A DNA stretch of 64,000 nt from Aurelia coerulea. Its lineage: Eukaryota; Cnidaria; Scyphozoa; Semaeostomeae; Ulmaridae. Below, one piece after another: positions 1-12,100 of the stretch (positions are counted from its first letter, which is position 1; each line of letters starts with the position of its first letter). The DNA lies in assembly GCA_039566865.1 (NCBI GenBank), contig CM076956.1, forward strand, positions 6,583,511-6,647,510, given 5' to 3'. A program made the translations under genes and the position numbers. Below the pieces are notes generated by a model, which had not been told where the DNA came from, made no database searches, and saw nothing but the letters and a program-made list of their open reading frames with translations.

Positions 1-1274
1 AGGGTCTGCCCATTGTGGTATCGTTCGGTCTTGTTTTATGTCATTATTGTAGACTGTAATATTGTAGCATCGTAGAAATCCCTTGCATGATATTATTGTA
101 TATTGCAATAATAATGTAGCATTGTGTTAACATTGGTTTATAAAAAAATGATAGTTGGACATTTGAGCTACATTTGGTTGAGGTCTTTTTGACCTGTTTT
201 CAACCAATTTCAGAAGCAGCTTCCAAGAAAATTGTCAAGCTTCAGAACGGGCTGGAAGGTGCTTATGATGTATATTTTCACATGAAATATTGCCCTTCTA
301 CTTGAAGGATATATTGTTGATTGAAACTGCCATAAGTTTTCTACAAATTCTCAAAGCCTTCTTTGCTTCTTGTTTTGTTCCGTTTTGAAGAAATATTTCG
401 TAAATATTCAGCGCAGCTGAGCTGATACCCAAGAGGATTTGAATTAGATAGCATCTAATAAGGTCTTCAAGCTCTTACTTTTCATGCCTTTTGGAGCGCG
501 TTTCAGGGTAGACTTATGATAGGGGTAGACAGGGTAGACATGGAGTCTCTTGTTTCACTGGGGGTTTCGACTTGATGATGGTGCTTTGGTCAACAGTGAC
601 TCATTCCAGACTCATAGAAACGGAATAGCTCCTGTATGGCCTCTACAATAAACCTTAAAACTTTTCTACTGAAGTTTTGATTGAGTGGCGTTGGAGCTTC
701 TATCACTATTGTATACATTCCAACATTCTACAAATGTATCAAGATATCGTTCAATTCGGACTCTTTTTTCGAATATTAGCTGAAAGATCTATTGGGCCAA
801 AATCACCTGCTACTTTTTTCTCAAAACCACTGATCTTAAAACGCCACAAAAGCAGTTTTCCAGAACTGCTGCACCATAAAGCTTGCTATCAGGACTTAGA
901 TAAATGCTCATTCTAGCCATAAATGCAAAAACCACCTTCCTCTAAGCCATATTCTGATCACCACACGACGGTGCAACAAAAACTTGTCGACGATTGGCAT
1001 TTTTGTCAGGTTTTACAGCTCTGTGGTTATAAGGCCCTCAGTGGAGCGACAACAACAACAACAATTCAACTCAATGAGATGAGCGTAACTTGAGGGTCCT
1101 TATGGAGTGAGGCTAGTTTCAGGGTTAAAGGGTCTGTTTCATCCAGCCTGCCATGCACGTGCCGTCTCTTGGTTGGCCTTTGTTGTGGCCATTTTCATTC
1201 ATAAAGTAGATCTTTAGAAGAAGTTTCAAAAGGATGTCAAAACCGTTATTGTCAAAGATCATAGCAAAAAGTAA
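1..1274. other. No gene recognised
   Basis: No ORF here looks like a conserved protein and no splice-bounded exon was found. The first 130 bases are rich in ATTGTA microrepeats and a short CAA-type microsatellite lies near 1048-1065. Confidence 0.5.
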
Positions 1275-3022
1275 CCCATGACCTTTGGCCTGTCAAAGTG
1301 CAATGCATTAAAGAGTTCACTGTGACCTGTGACCTTTCACCTTTTGTAAAAATCTTATCATAACCGTTTTTGTTACTCAATTTCAAGTGCATTAATGATG
1401 GCTCCTTAAAAATCTACTAAGGCTGAAAAAAGGAGTAGAAAGTGCAAGTTATCAAAGCTCTTCAATGCATATTTAAACTAACTTTTACATGTAAACAACT
1501 TACAGAATTTTCTACGAAACGCTTTTCTGGTTCCTAGCATTATAAGCGGGTTGAGAAATATGTCCAATAAGGTGGCCGAAGCTGTATAGAGAGAAACTTG
1601 ATCACTTAAGCTCTTCCCAACTGATTGGAATGCACGTGACACTACAAAAGGTGACCATGTGATAAAGAATGCTACAACCAACATCAAAGTAGAACCAACG
1701 ATACTCCATTCAATGTCTCGCTTTAAACGCAGTAATTGTCTTACGCTTGACCTTGAAGTTTTAAATGCACGCCTCATTTTATTTACGTTGGCATCAATTT
1801 TGTTATTTTCTTGCTTTTCTACAGCTGTTTCAGCCACAGATTTTCTCTGATAGTTTCCAGCATTGCTTGAAGTATTGATTGGAATCATTAAATTGCTGCT
1901 GCTAGCATTTAGACTTCTTGAGCCAAGCGTTCTGCTCTGCCTGCCTTTCTGAATTACTGTAAGAAATTTACCATGCTGGCTCAATCCTTCATTTTGCATC
2001 GTGGATACACTGGAATCCGTTCTCTCAAGACCTCCTGGCATTTTTAGGTCTCTTGTGAACTCGTGCGAACTTCTAGAAGAGCTCGAGGCCTCATCATCAA
2101 TTGCATGATCTTCTCGTACCATTGATACGTTGTCATGTCCATTTTCTATGATAATTTCATCAGCTGTCATTTGGGTGTTTCTCACAAAAACTGAGTTCAA
2201 ATCAGTGTTTCCTCCATCTTGCCAGACAGTAGTGGTCACCCTTTCATGCCTCGAATGTTCACTGCCGATTCGCCTTTTTTGTTTTCTTGCCACTAAGAAT
2301 ACTTTGATATTTGTGACAACCATTATAGCTGAGGGCAGGACAAATCCTAGTAGTATGGATAATATTAAATACACTTTATTGACCAGTTCGAAGGAAACAC
2401 CGCAGCTTGCCCCAATTATCCCCATATACGAGGCTAGGCCATTTGTTGCTGAAAAGGGTAACACAATTACAGTCGCTGCTATCCATAGAAAAGCATTCAT
2501 CATCCCGACCCTCAATTTTGTTGCATGTGCATCGTAGAAATATGGATACAAAACAGCGATAAACCGGTCAAAAGACATTCCTACTAAGACGAATATTTTC
2601 ACAGTAGAAATAGAGTATGTTAAAAACATGCTGATTCTGCATTCAGTTTCATATGCATTTCCATTAGGTTGTGGTAGCATTGCCGTAACACTGATCATGT
2701 AATAGGGTATCTCACACAAGCATGCCATTATACTTGATATCAGGATACTGTAAAGGTAATAAGTCGATGGTCTTCTTCTGTAGTCTTTGCTTCTGCATAG
2801 CACCACTAATATACCAGTGTTTAAGACTAGGCCCGATATACCAAGAAAACAATAATAGATCGCCATTAGTATTCTTTCTGGTAATGATATAGCCATATTG
2901 TAAGAATCAGTTAAACTAATATGTCAACTCCACATCTTCACCTTCCCTCTTCGTATTCGTTTACTTCATTGCCAAAGTTGCAGTAGTCAATGTCTATTCT
3001 GAAAGGGGAGATGATTAGCTAC
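1275..3022. repeat. Left arm of inverted GPCR duplication
   Basis: The sequence, reverse complemented, matches about 16062-17995 over the whole GPCR ORF plus roughly 120 bases upstream of the start codon and about 200 bases beyond the stop. Similarity stops on the upstream side just past a GATTAGCTAC block shared by both arms. The right arm carries an extra 229 bases, a TTAA-flanked MITE absent here, where a single TTAA stands at 1406-1409. Confidence 0.85.
1478..2896 (-). CDS. Class A (rhodopsin-like) orphan GPCR, single exon, copy A
   Basis: A complete 472-residue seven-helix receptor without introns, presumably in the plasma membrane. TM1 carries the Asn of the class A pattern (LVLNTGILV). 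Cys86 at the top of TM3 and Cys165 in extracellular loop 2 can form the usual disulfide. The TM3 motif is DRF (110-112) rather than DRY. TM5 has its Pro. TM6 has TWSPF (413-417). TM7 ends NPLIM (449-453), where most class A receptors have NPxxY. TM2 lacks the usual sodium-site Asp. Intracellular loop 3 (about 206-393) is long and Ser/Arg-rich, and the N-terminus is very short. No ligand can be inferred. It is near-identical to the receptor at 16184-17563 and distantly related to the one at 24650-26569, sharing a CRISMF motif and the ACL.E.PYY pattern in TM2. The start is the first Met, directly before TM1. The lineage looks like a cnidarian-type expansion of intronless GPCRs. Confidence 0.93.
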   Translation of the reverse strand: MAISLPERILMAIYYCFLGISGLVLNTGILVVLCRSKDYRRRPSTYYLYSILISSIMACLCEIPYYMISVTAMLPQPNGNAYETECRISMFLTYSISTVKIFVLVGMSFDRFIAVLYPYFYDAHATKLRVGMMNAFLWIAATVIVLPFSATNGLASYMGIIGASCGVSFELVNKVYLILSILLGFVLPSAIMVVTNIKVFLVARKQKRRIGSEHSRHERVTTTVWQDGGNTDLNSVFVRNTQMTADEIIIENGHDNVSMVREDHAIDDEASSSSRSSHEFTRDLKMPGGLERTDSSVSTMQNEGLSQHGKFLTVIQKGRQSRTLGSRSLNASSSNLMIPINTSSNAGNYQRKSVAETAVEKQENNKIDANVNKMRRAFKTSRSSVRQLLRLKRDIEWSIVGSTLMLVVAFFITWSPFVVSRAFQSVGKSLSDQVSLYTASATLLDIFLNPLIMLGTRKAFRRKFCKLFTCKS

Positions 3023-3023
3023 A

Positions 3024-4775
3024 AAGGTCATAGAATTCCATACCCACATTTTTGTGCCGATTCAAAGATTTGGAACCTATGCTCCTTTGAGCTATAAAAT
3101 CAAATGAAAGATGCATCAACCAAGCATGCAATATTTCAAAGATTTGATTCCTATGCTGAGCGAAGATTGTTAGAATCAGGAAGAACATAGCATTTGAACT
3201 ATTTACCATTCTGGCAGCTTCTAATTTGTCTCTTCATCCCTTCGTTATCACCATTTGTCCGGTCTTCGCGTAATCAAAATGCAACCCAAAATTACTCACA
3301 GTCTTCGCTTCACTTAACGAAGATGTGCGCAGTCTCTCGGCAAATTGACTTCTTTAATGTTATAGGGCATGAATACTTAATATTGATTGTTGTTTGTCAA
3401 CACCTATTGAACATTGTTTATGGAAACGTGAACGCGAATGTCTTTATGTCGAACAACAATCATTATTATCCTAGTGTACTGCCTTTCTATTGATATGAGT
3501 TTGTGTACAGCGAAGGTAGCCCAGGTTACATAGCTACGGACGCAGTGTGATACCATCTCAATTTTTTGCCGAAAGGAAGATTCCTCTCTTTTTCTTTATT
3601 ATTTCTTCATTTTACATTGATGACTTTTTTGGGCTTACAGTCTCGTCGTCTGCAAGGTCATATTTTTTTCATGTTGATTTTCAATACGATAATGGATGTT
3701 TTGTATAGAGAAACGCCTTTTCAAAGATTTCTGCTTTCTATTACGAGGCAATACAAACCGTTTGAAAAGCTCTTGATTAGTGTAAAACGGCTATTATGAT
3801 TGCGCTTAAAATAGCAGCGAGGCAGTCTTTACCAAGGTGCATTGCCTTCTTCTTTCGAGTCCCTATAGAATGATCAAAGATTCTTCATTGGAACGCTGTG
3901 CATGTTGATAAAAAAGTTTTCGACGCGATCTTTAACGTGGTTGTTTGGAGAATGAACTTGTCATTGTGAGGAATATTCAGGGAATATTCGCTCGGGGAAT
4001 CCAGAGCGTTGGCTCCAAATCCTTAAATCGATGTAAAATGGCGGGTGTGAAATTCTTTCATCTATTTCCTTTAATGAATGGCTTGAAAGAAGCTTTAGCA
4101 ACTCTTGAGTAGTTTTCGAAATTACATCGTATTTCATATTTCAATTCATTTTCAAGACGTGACGTCAATAAATTTCTAAATTCTAAACTAGAAGAGTGAC
4201 AGCAGACTCATACTTGACATCACATTTTAGATGCCCATAAACAATGGTTTTCTTGAAAAATATTTCATGTTTCGTCAAAAAGTTTAGAAATTACAATGGT
4301 TTTAAGTTTCTTGAAAATTTTTCTTGAATTCTTAGAAAAGAAGAAAACATTACTTCTGAAAATATTGAAGAAATTCCAAATGTAGGATTATTAGGTTCAA
4401 TTATGTTTTTGAAATGTGTCACTGTGTTTTCTATACTCCTGGTATGACACCGACACGAAACTTCTAAAAACAGAGTTAAGCTTTGATAAAAACGACACCG
4501 TCTTTCACCAGCCGTGGAATTTTTAAGCGTAAAAACCCCATCGCAAATCTGAATTCACATTTAAAGTGCTGTTACTGCAGATGCCCAAGCAAGGTGCGTG
4601 TGTCATGAAGCCAATGCCATATCTTGGTTGCGTCAAAACACCCTTAAAGTGTTAACCTTTTCCAAAAGCGTTAACCTTAAAGTGTTAACCTTTTCTAACT
4701 GTTCGTTCTTCCAAAAGTGCCTAAATCAACACACCGTTTAGTGAAATAGCAAGATGACCCTTTCCCAACATGATC
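3024..4775. other. Intergenic, fragments of a 9-bp-TSD MITE family
   Basis: No gene seen. Positions about 3040-3085 and 3125-3165 repeat the terminal block GATTTGGAACCTATGCT of the foldback family annotated at 15510-15948 and 56748-57272. Positions about 3995-4110 resemble the other end of that family. A short TTAACCTTTTC repeat lies near 4650-4700. Confidence 0.5.
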
Positions 4776-5060
4776 TTCCTTGAATACCGCTATTACGTAG
4801 ATGATACGTTTATTGCCAATGAGACATCCTGAAGCGAAATAAGATGCTGTTGACGATATGTGGGCTCTTCACTTCTTCCTTTTCACACCATTCGACAGGG
4901 ATATTAACGAAATAGAGTGCTTCTTGTGCTCATTCTCCCAACAACAAGTATAGTCTTCTTTTACGTACGCAGTTTGCTCTGACATTTCCCACCCGTAACC
5001 CCGGGCCCGTAACTGGCACCTTTGGGTTTGCACGCGCGTCAAATACATGTCCAGGCTCAT
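4776..5060 (+). pseudogene. Reverse-transcriptase remnant (YVDDTF motif)
   Basis: The frame starting at 4791 reads YYVDDTFIA, the catalytic YxDD box of a retroelement reverse transcriptase, and is followed by a stop within a few codons. Related sequence lies at 14275-14545 in the opposite orientation and, more diverged, at 5400-5645 and 13688-13893. The YVDDTF form resembles Penelope-like elements, but the fragment is too short to class. Clearly decayed. Confidence 0.55.
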
Positions 5061-5122
5061 TTAGGACCAATATACTGTACTTACATTTGAGACTTGCAAA
5101 ACCAGTGCTGTTTCACGCAGAA

Positions 5123-5370
5123 TACTGAAAAAGCTCTATTAAGCCCCGGGGGGGGGGGGCATATTTAATTTTGGACACGTTTTAGATCACATTTTGCGGT
5201 TTAAACATACAATTTTACGAGTTAACTACATGAATTCAACACAGTTTTATCTCAAACCATATCAAAATTAACATGCAAACTTATTTAGCTCAATAAATGG
5301 AAAATCTTTGGTAACCTCTCGAATCTGACAAAAGTGGGGGGGGGGGGGGCTTAATAGAGCTTTTACGGTA
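5123..5370. repeat. MITE-like element with poly-G-adjacent terminal repeats
   Basis: Both ends carry AAAAGCTCTATTAAGCCCC in inverted orientation, followed internally by runs of 12-14 G on the plus strand. The interior matches about 47380-47500, where the same GGGGGGCTTAATAGAG end recurs. No ORF inside. Confidence 0.6.
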
Positions 5371-5399
5371 CTTTTGATCTTCTCCGCCCATTCATGAAA

Positions 5400-5645
5400 C
5401 CTCAACCTCTGATTTCAATCATTATGATCAAAGGATCAAAAATTTCTAAGGTGTCCATTACGCGTGAGAAACTACGCAGAGAAAACTGCGCGGGGAAAGA
5501 GAAGACTGGACTAGCTCTTGGGAGAATGAGCATGAGAAGCACTCTGTCGTCAATCGTATGAAAGGAAGGAATGAGAGCCCACACGATGTCAGCCATATTT
5601 TTGCACACCACGATGTCTGATTGACAATAAACGTATCATCTTAAA
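5400..5645 (-). pseudogene. Reverse-transcriptase remnant, second copy
   Basis: On the minus strand the fragment reads DDTFIV, NQTSWC and then frameshifts. It closely matches 13688-13893, whose frame is longer. Confidence 0.5.
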
Positions 5646-5660
5646 CTTATGGCCATAGTT

Positions 5661-6808
5661 GTGGACTGAAGGCCCTCCACTACCTTTTTTCCCTGAAACA
5701 ATATTCTTCATGAGGTTTCGATATTTTGCAAACAAATCACAGAAATGAATTATGCATAGATTGATGTAGAATCCAGTTGAGTAACACAATTTTTAGGTCA
5801 CACCCCTTGTCGGCAGAACCACTGTAATTTCCGAGAATTTCTGTGGATTGGATAGATTTCATTGTGACGTCCTGGCAAAATGGTGCCGAAATTAAAAAAC
5901 AACATCAAAATTCGGAATCTACATGGAAAGTTGATTCAATTCAACTCCAAGAGAGTAAAAGAGGCAGAGTGGTAGGGTTCCATATCGTTACGCCAAGAAA
6001 TGTTGTTGACAAAAATGTGGTCTTAAATTTTTGGCCACGACTGTATGAATAACTAGCCAAAGTTTCTTGGAAGCCATTTAATTCAATTCAATTTTAAGAA
6101 ATAGGTTGTCCATTTTACAGGAACCTTTTTAAAGATTTGAAGCCCATGCTTATACTAGCCGCACCGCCATGCCAATAACGGATGGAAAAACACGCGATAA
6201 AAAGCGCGGCTTATACGCGGGTGCTAGCAGTAATTTCAGAACACCGTAAAAATATGACAATACCATCGAAGGAAGACAAAGTGAGAGAAATCTACGTTAC
6301 AAACCCAAAACAATACATCAACAAACTGATTTAAAATAATTGCTGAAAATTATGAAAATTATAAAAGCAGTGCACTTGATGAACAAGCTTATCACGATTA
6401 TCAAATTAACAATAAAAATACAAAACGTGCCTATGACATGCAGTTATGTGATCGTCCAGGCAAAGAATATAAACGTAAGATAAAACTAAAACGAAGACCC
6501 CAGCTTGAGGATATCTGTCATAAAGTGTTGTTGGTCTTCACAAAAATCTTTACACTACATTATTCAGGCAACTAACTACCTACGTCATTTAGTTATCTTA
6601 AAAAGCTACCGTTATTTCACACTCACTGCCGTGCATAGCGGGGCCAAGGGGGCAGTTGCATCCCCCCTTCCAGAAAGGTTCAAAGTAAGGTTTTTTTCCA
6701 TTGCTGTTTAAAAAGATCTATCACATTTTACTTCAGAAGGCACGAGGATGTTCAAAATTACCGGCAACGATATATTGTGTGCCGAATTACTGATCTGACG
6801 GGCCATCG
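5661..6808. other. No gene recognised
   Basis: Short unrelated ORFs only. A fragment of the 9-bp-TSD foldback family lies around 6060-6150. I could not identify the A-rich stretch 6240-6480. Confidence 0.45.
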
Positions 6809-7126
6809 TTAAAGGGGCTCCGTCGTCAAACAGTAAACAAATCCGTAAACTCGCACGTGTCGGGGATGATCCATTGTTCATCCATTGTTCTCTGCAGTTT
6901 GTTTGGTGGCTTCACCCAAGCTACCAAAAAGTGACCGTTAAAAATCCACTTATATCCGAGCAATCGTAGAAGATATGAATGTTTGGTTTGTTCCTTAGTG
7001 AAAGGATTAATGCCCAAACAGCAACTTTCATTTTGAACAAAATACGAAAATCCTGTGTGATATCACCTTTCAAAGAACTGCAAAAATCATCGTTTTGTTT
7101 ACATTTTGACGATGGAGCCCCTTTAA
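6809..7126. mobile_element. TTAA-flanked MITE (piggyBac-like), copy 1
   Basis: Bounded by TTAA at 6809-6812 and 7123-7126, with inverted ends AGGGGCTCCGTCGTCAAA / TTTGACGATGGAGCCCCT. The interior is the reverse complement of the copy at 17629-17861 plus about 85 extra bases near the left end. No transposase. The TTAA target is characteristic of piggyBac-type transposition. Confidence 0.85.
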
Positions 7127-7924
7127 AGAAAATGAAATGAATGAAAATGATCATATCACTTAATCAGATAAAACACACTTATGAATTGGACTGGTCGAAG
7201 CCAAAAACGTGCTACCTTTTGCCAAAAGTTCCATTGAACTCGTTTATGAAGTTGTTCTCTGTAAAAGTTTAAGTTTTCAGCTAAATTTCGAAAATTGATG
7301 CTTAGATTGATAACTGATGGGTAATAGTGAAGTTGATTTATGTTTCAGAGTTGCCTACGCTATTCATGTGCGAAAAAAGCTCCAAAAGTTCCGTTCACAT
7401 TTGTACAAAACGTCCGTTTTTGTGAAAGTGTTCACTCTGATCCTCACAAAAAATGGCACAAAATCCTTAAATCAAGTCCCATCTGCAAAAGCCAACTACA
7501 ACCTTTAGTTAATCCTGACTGAAAATACAGTACCTTTGTTAGCTCCCAGGGGGATTACTCTGGTGTAATTAGGATAGCGGTGCTCAGGCTGGGGTACAAA
7601 ACATCTACCCAAACAGTAATTTCTGGAATGAAAATTCGCCCAAATAAAAATAAATTTTCTTACCCTACATACCCTAAACTATGCGGCCGACATCTTGAAT
7701 CTATGGATTCACGTAATTTATTTGCATACTCAAGTATTGATTTTATTTTGACAATGTTGCTTGATTTTAACTTTGCATGCGAATCATGTCTTTACTATAT
7801 TTTTCTCATTATTCTTATATTTGAGACCCAAAAAATAATCCAAACTCTCGTAAACCCAAAAAATATTATCTTTACGGATGATGCAAATTTCAGACCCAAA
7901 AACTTAACCTAAGCACCCTTATCC
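7127..7924. other. No gene recognised
   Basis: AT-rich spacer with short ORFs lacking any recognised similarity. The last 8 bases (7917-7924, CCTTATCC) are the target duplication of the next element. Confidence 0.5.
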
Positions 7925-8362
7925 TAGCCTGTGTTCCAGACCACTTGGAAAGGAAAGTGGTCTGTCTAACGGAGCGCCAATCCGTGTTCAGACGATGAAT
8001 TGAATTGCGAAATAATTAAGAGCATTCTTTCACACATCTGATTGGCTGCAATGAAATCAGTGACAAACACAATTGTGAATATGTGTGTTTGAAACCAACG
8101 AGGGCTGATCGTTATCACTTTGTACGGTCGTAAAAAGTCAATAGGATTGGCATGCATTGAAATTTCCTATTCTTTGTATTGTAATGTGAGTTCTTCGCAT
8201 GAGACAGGCTTTTCTTTCCGAAAACAAAACAAATAGTAATTATGCGAATTAGTAGTTGCATATACTAATTTTTCTTCAGATTCTGAAGAAAATTTCTGAA
8301 CACGGATTAGCTCTCCGTTACACAGACCACTTTCCTTTCCAAGTGGTCTGGAACACAGGCTA
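7925..8362. mobile_element. hAT-like MITE with 8-bp target duplication
   Basis: Inverted ends of about 60 bases start TAGCCTGTGTTCCAGACC and close with the reverse complement. Identical 8-bp direct repeats CCTTATCC flank it at 7917-7924 and 8363-8370, the duplication length made by hAT transposases. No transposase ORF. It ends 53 bases from the stop codon of the activin-like gene, so it probably lies in or next to that gene's 3' untranslated region. Confidence 0.88.
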
Positions 8363-8414
8363 CCTTATCCTAAATATATGAGAGATGAGAGTACCCCCCT
8401 TAAGTGTCAGCTAC

Positions 8415-9157
8415 CTAAATGCAGCCACATTCTTTTACAACCATATTACTTAAAGTAGTCTTGAAAATAAAGCCTTCCTTGTCGAAATGTAACAATGGTA
8501 GATTGCCAAACTTTATTGGCACGCAGCAAACCGATAAGAATCTATTCTTCTTCAGCTTCATCAATTCCTTCTTGACAAAACTATGTTTCTTAGCAGCATC
8601 AAGAACGCCTCCGGAGCACGCACCTTTGCAGAAATTCACCTCGAATCCAGCAGGTTCGATTATCCAATCATGCCAGCCTATTTCTTTGAATGAAACGTAG
8701 AGTGCTTGACGACAGCAGTTGTCATACCCACGGAAACATTCGACAGAAAATGATCTTCTTTTTCGAGAATGCACCTGCTTCTTTTCGCTTATTTTCACCA
8801 ACAGGAATGGCCTGTATCTTGGTTTTGTGCTCAGTCTGAAGTCCTTCTTTGTGGTGCAATCCTCGCAAATGATCTTAAACGAGAATATGTTTTTTGAATT
8901 TTTCCCGCCCTTTGTCCACTGTCCTATTTGCTCTTCAACATGAAAGCTGAACCAATCACGAGCGACAGGGACACGTTTCACAGCAACACTCTTACCTTTG
9001 GCATTGTTGTCTTCCAGTCGAATTTTCTGTGCTTTCCTCCCTTTGACGCTTTTGAAAAACTGCAACGAGGCCAAAACTATGGCTTGGTTTTTGAAGATCT
9101 TGCTCTTTAGGTGAAAGCTGAAGCAGCCTTTTTTGCCTTGGCAGCCATTTAGATCAC
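8415..9157 (-). CDS. Exon 2 of the activin-like gene (prodomain remainder and mature ligand)
   Basis: 743 bases including the stop. It opens with the two bases completing a Gly codon, then about 134 prodomain residues with FSFHLKSKIF and DWFSFHVEEQI, the strand motifs common in activin prodomains. HSRKRR precedes the mature domain. Cysteines of the mature part are at 256, 263, 264, 292, 296, 326, 327, 359 and 361 of the joined protein, ending CGCI, the typical TGF-beta tail. The reading frame stays open upstream of any ATG to the CAG acceptor, which shows it is an internal-to-last exon and not a separate short gene. Confidence 0.95.
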
Positions 9158-12100
9158 CTGCAAGAGGAGAATCATTACATTAAGACCAATTAAGCAGTTA
9201 AAGGGGCTGACTGTCTTGGAAATTTTTGATTTCGCTCTTTTCTGATTGGCTAATTTATTGCGACCATTCAACGAAAATTCAAAATAAATGTCTCATCTTG
9301 TAGATTAGCCTTTGCACTTTCTTTTGATACAAATTAAAGCTCCATACGTTTTGGGATTGCTGCGATATAAATGGATTTCCAACAAGTCTTTTCGTTGATC
9401 TTTCACCCAAAGACCAGCCTGTATCTAGATAAGGATCTTTCCTTTTGAATTTAGCTGATTACAAAGGAATTTCTCCTTTCAAAATGCAATATTTGATGCA
9501 CAAACCATGGATTTGCTTTCGTATTTCTTATTCAGCCCCTTTAAGTAATGGTGAAGTGAAGGTGAAATTGCGTTTTTCAGCGCCAAGCGCTGGGATCGCA
9601 GAAGTAGAGAAGACCTAATCGAGTCTGCGACCCCTTGTCGTGACGCTCAAGTGGTGGGGCTCTGCCGGGTATCGAACCCTGTCCACATGACTGTTCTGGC
9701 TGCAAAGTCAGAGGATTACACCACTGCTCCACAATTCACCTTCAAGTAAATATTCTGTCCCGACGAGAGATTTCAAGTAAGGGAACCTCCAAATTGGGTG
9801 ATTATTGGAGAAATATATGCTTTATGTGGTCAGTTGCAAGTGCCCTGCCCCAAGTCGATTTCGTCAAGAAAAAAATTAGAAAACTTTCGGACAGATAGAC
9901 TTATCACAGTTGACGAAAAACAGTCAGTCATGCGATTCTCTGTTATGGTTAAGGTGAAGGTGAAGTTGCGTTTTTCAGCGCCAAGCGCTGGGATCGCAGA
10001 AATAGGGCAGACCTAATCGAGTCCGCGACCCCTTGTCATGACGCTCCAGTGGTGGGGTCCTACCGGGTATCGAATCCACTCCGCCTGACTGTTCTGGCTG
10101 CAAAGTCAGAGGATTACACCACTGCGCCACAACACCTTCAATCTGTTATGAACATTGCAAAACAGACAACTGCTGAAGATGAGCCACAAATATGCGAGCT
10201 GATGCTGAAACACTCTTATACAACTCTGAAAAATTGGATGATTCTAAGACTGAATATTCTTTTTAACATTGTTCTTATAAAAAATAGTGTACTTTTAAGT
10301 GAATTTTGAAAATTGCTGATGGATATTGTCTATAAATCCAAGTGACCCCCAAGGAGATGAACAAACAATCTTCTAAGCTTTTAGAAAGCAAGATTGATTC
10401 AAAGAATTTTTCTACAAGCGAATTTTCAAATATTTGAGAAGAGAGGTCTCTTCTGACAGGCTGCACATTGTTAGAGGTTAGAAGTGCATTATGGAATCAT
10501 GTTGCAAGCACTCACATATTTCCCTCTTTTGGTCAATTTTCTATGGCCACAAATGATTATTGGTTATTTCTGAGTTATCTTGTGATAAAATGTGGCATGA
10601 GCAATTAGCTGTGGTCGTAACCAAATGCAACTGATCCTTTCAGGTTTTTGAATTTTTATTCAACGTGTTGTAAATATGAGTCAAACAATATACGGCGTTT
10701 GAAGTACCATTCGTTGTCTGCTAAAGAGACTAGGAACTGAGCGGCAAATCATTCCAAATGTTTCTCACTGTCGTAAAAATGCTACAAATCTTCCTAATCC
10801 AAAGAATCTGAAGAATCTTGAAAATCTCAAAGATCTTATCCAAATCTTAGAAATCCCAAGGAATCCTAAAGATTTTTGAAAAGATGAAAATCTCAGAACT
10901 CTCCCCCAACAAATTAAACCAGTTATCGAAAAATCTTTCAAAACTTCAGTTTATGTCCAAAGCTCCAAAATCTAAGATTTCAAAATTTTCTAGAAATATT
11001 TAAAAATAAAAAAAATCTATGAAGATCTCAGAAAACACCACAAAAATCTAAGAGATTTCTAAAAAATCTAAGAGATTTTTGAATTCCCACAATCTCGTAC
11101 GCTATTCTTGGAGTGATTTGCCCCTCAAAAATTGAGCCATAAGATGAAAATAATGATTGGGTCAAAAAGTTGTGCCCACTATTTGGTGTGTCAAGCAATC
11201 ATGTACCAACAAAACAAGAAGTCTGATTGGTTCAATGCAAAGATTTTGACATAGATCAATTGACCAATCAGATTCCTCGATTCACACGGCACACGACACG
11301 TCTCGGGCCATGAAAGTTGTAGAAATATTGGATTTGCTCCTCTTTCTCTCTCCCCCTTTAGATGCACGCTTTGGTATCACCGCAGTTTCCTTTAAAAAAA
11401 AATGCGTGTAGACTCCATAAATTCAGGTACCTCGTAACTTGTCAATACGTCTGCGCTAGGAATCTTGTGGCTCTCTGCACAAAGGGGCACAAACAACTAA
11501 GATCTGCAAAACTTGTGTCTTCAAACAAAGAAATAAATAATTTACACATCTTCTAGCGTCAACGATTTTTGGGCTTGGAATACCAGCAAATTCTAACGAA
11601 ATTCTAACGAACTTTATTTGCTCATAAAAACCTCTGCAAGAAAAGGGGTAGGGAGGTGTAGGGTAGGGTATATTCGAGAATGTACATTCGAATGTTTCGC
11701 AGTACGGGATAGTGTTCGAAAGCATATTCAAAGGGATCAAGTTTGAGTGCAGCAATGCAAGTCACAATACCTTTCCCACGTAGTGGATGAGATTCTGGTT
11801 GCACGTGTAATCCAGAAGAGCATAAGGTTCCGAATCTTTAAAAAGGCTGGTGTGAAATTTGATGACCTATTTCTTGGAACCCAATGGCTTTAAAGAAACT
11901 TCAGCTGTTTTACTATAATCATACCGTTGTATCCAAAATTTCTTAAAAGACCAACGGTAGAGTTATAGCTAAGTAGCTAACGTTTTTTTCAAGCCATTCA
12001 ACTACAAGAAACATGTCATAGAATTTTACACCCACCTTTTTATGCGATTTAAAATTTGGAGCCTATATGTTATCCAGAAGTTGCGTAAATGGGTTTTTGG

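Noticed and set aside
2130..2537. 135-codon ORF on the plus strand
   Set aside because: Antisense shadow of GPCR copy A; a similar shadow occurs opposite copy B.
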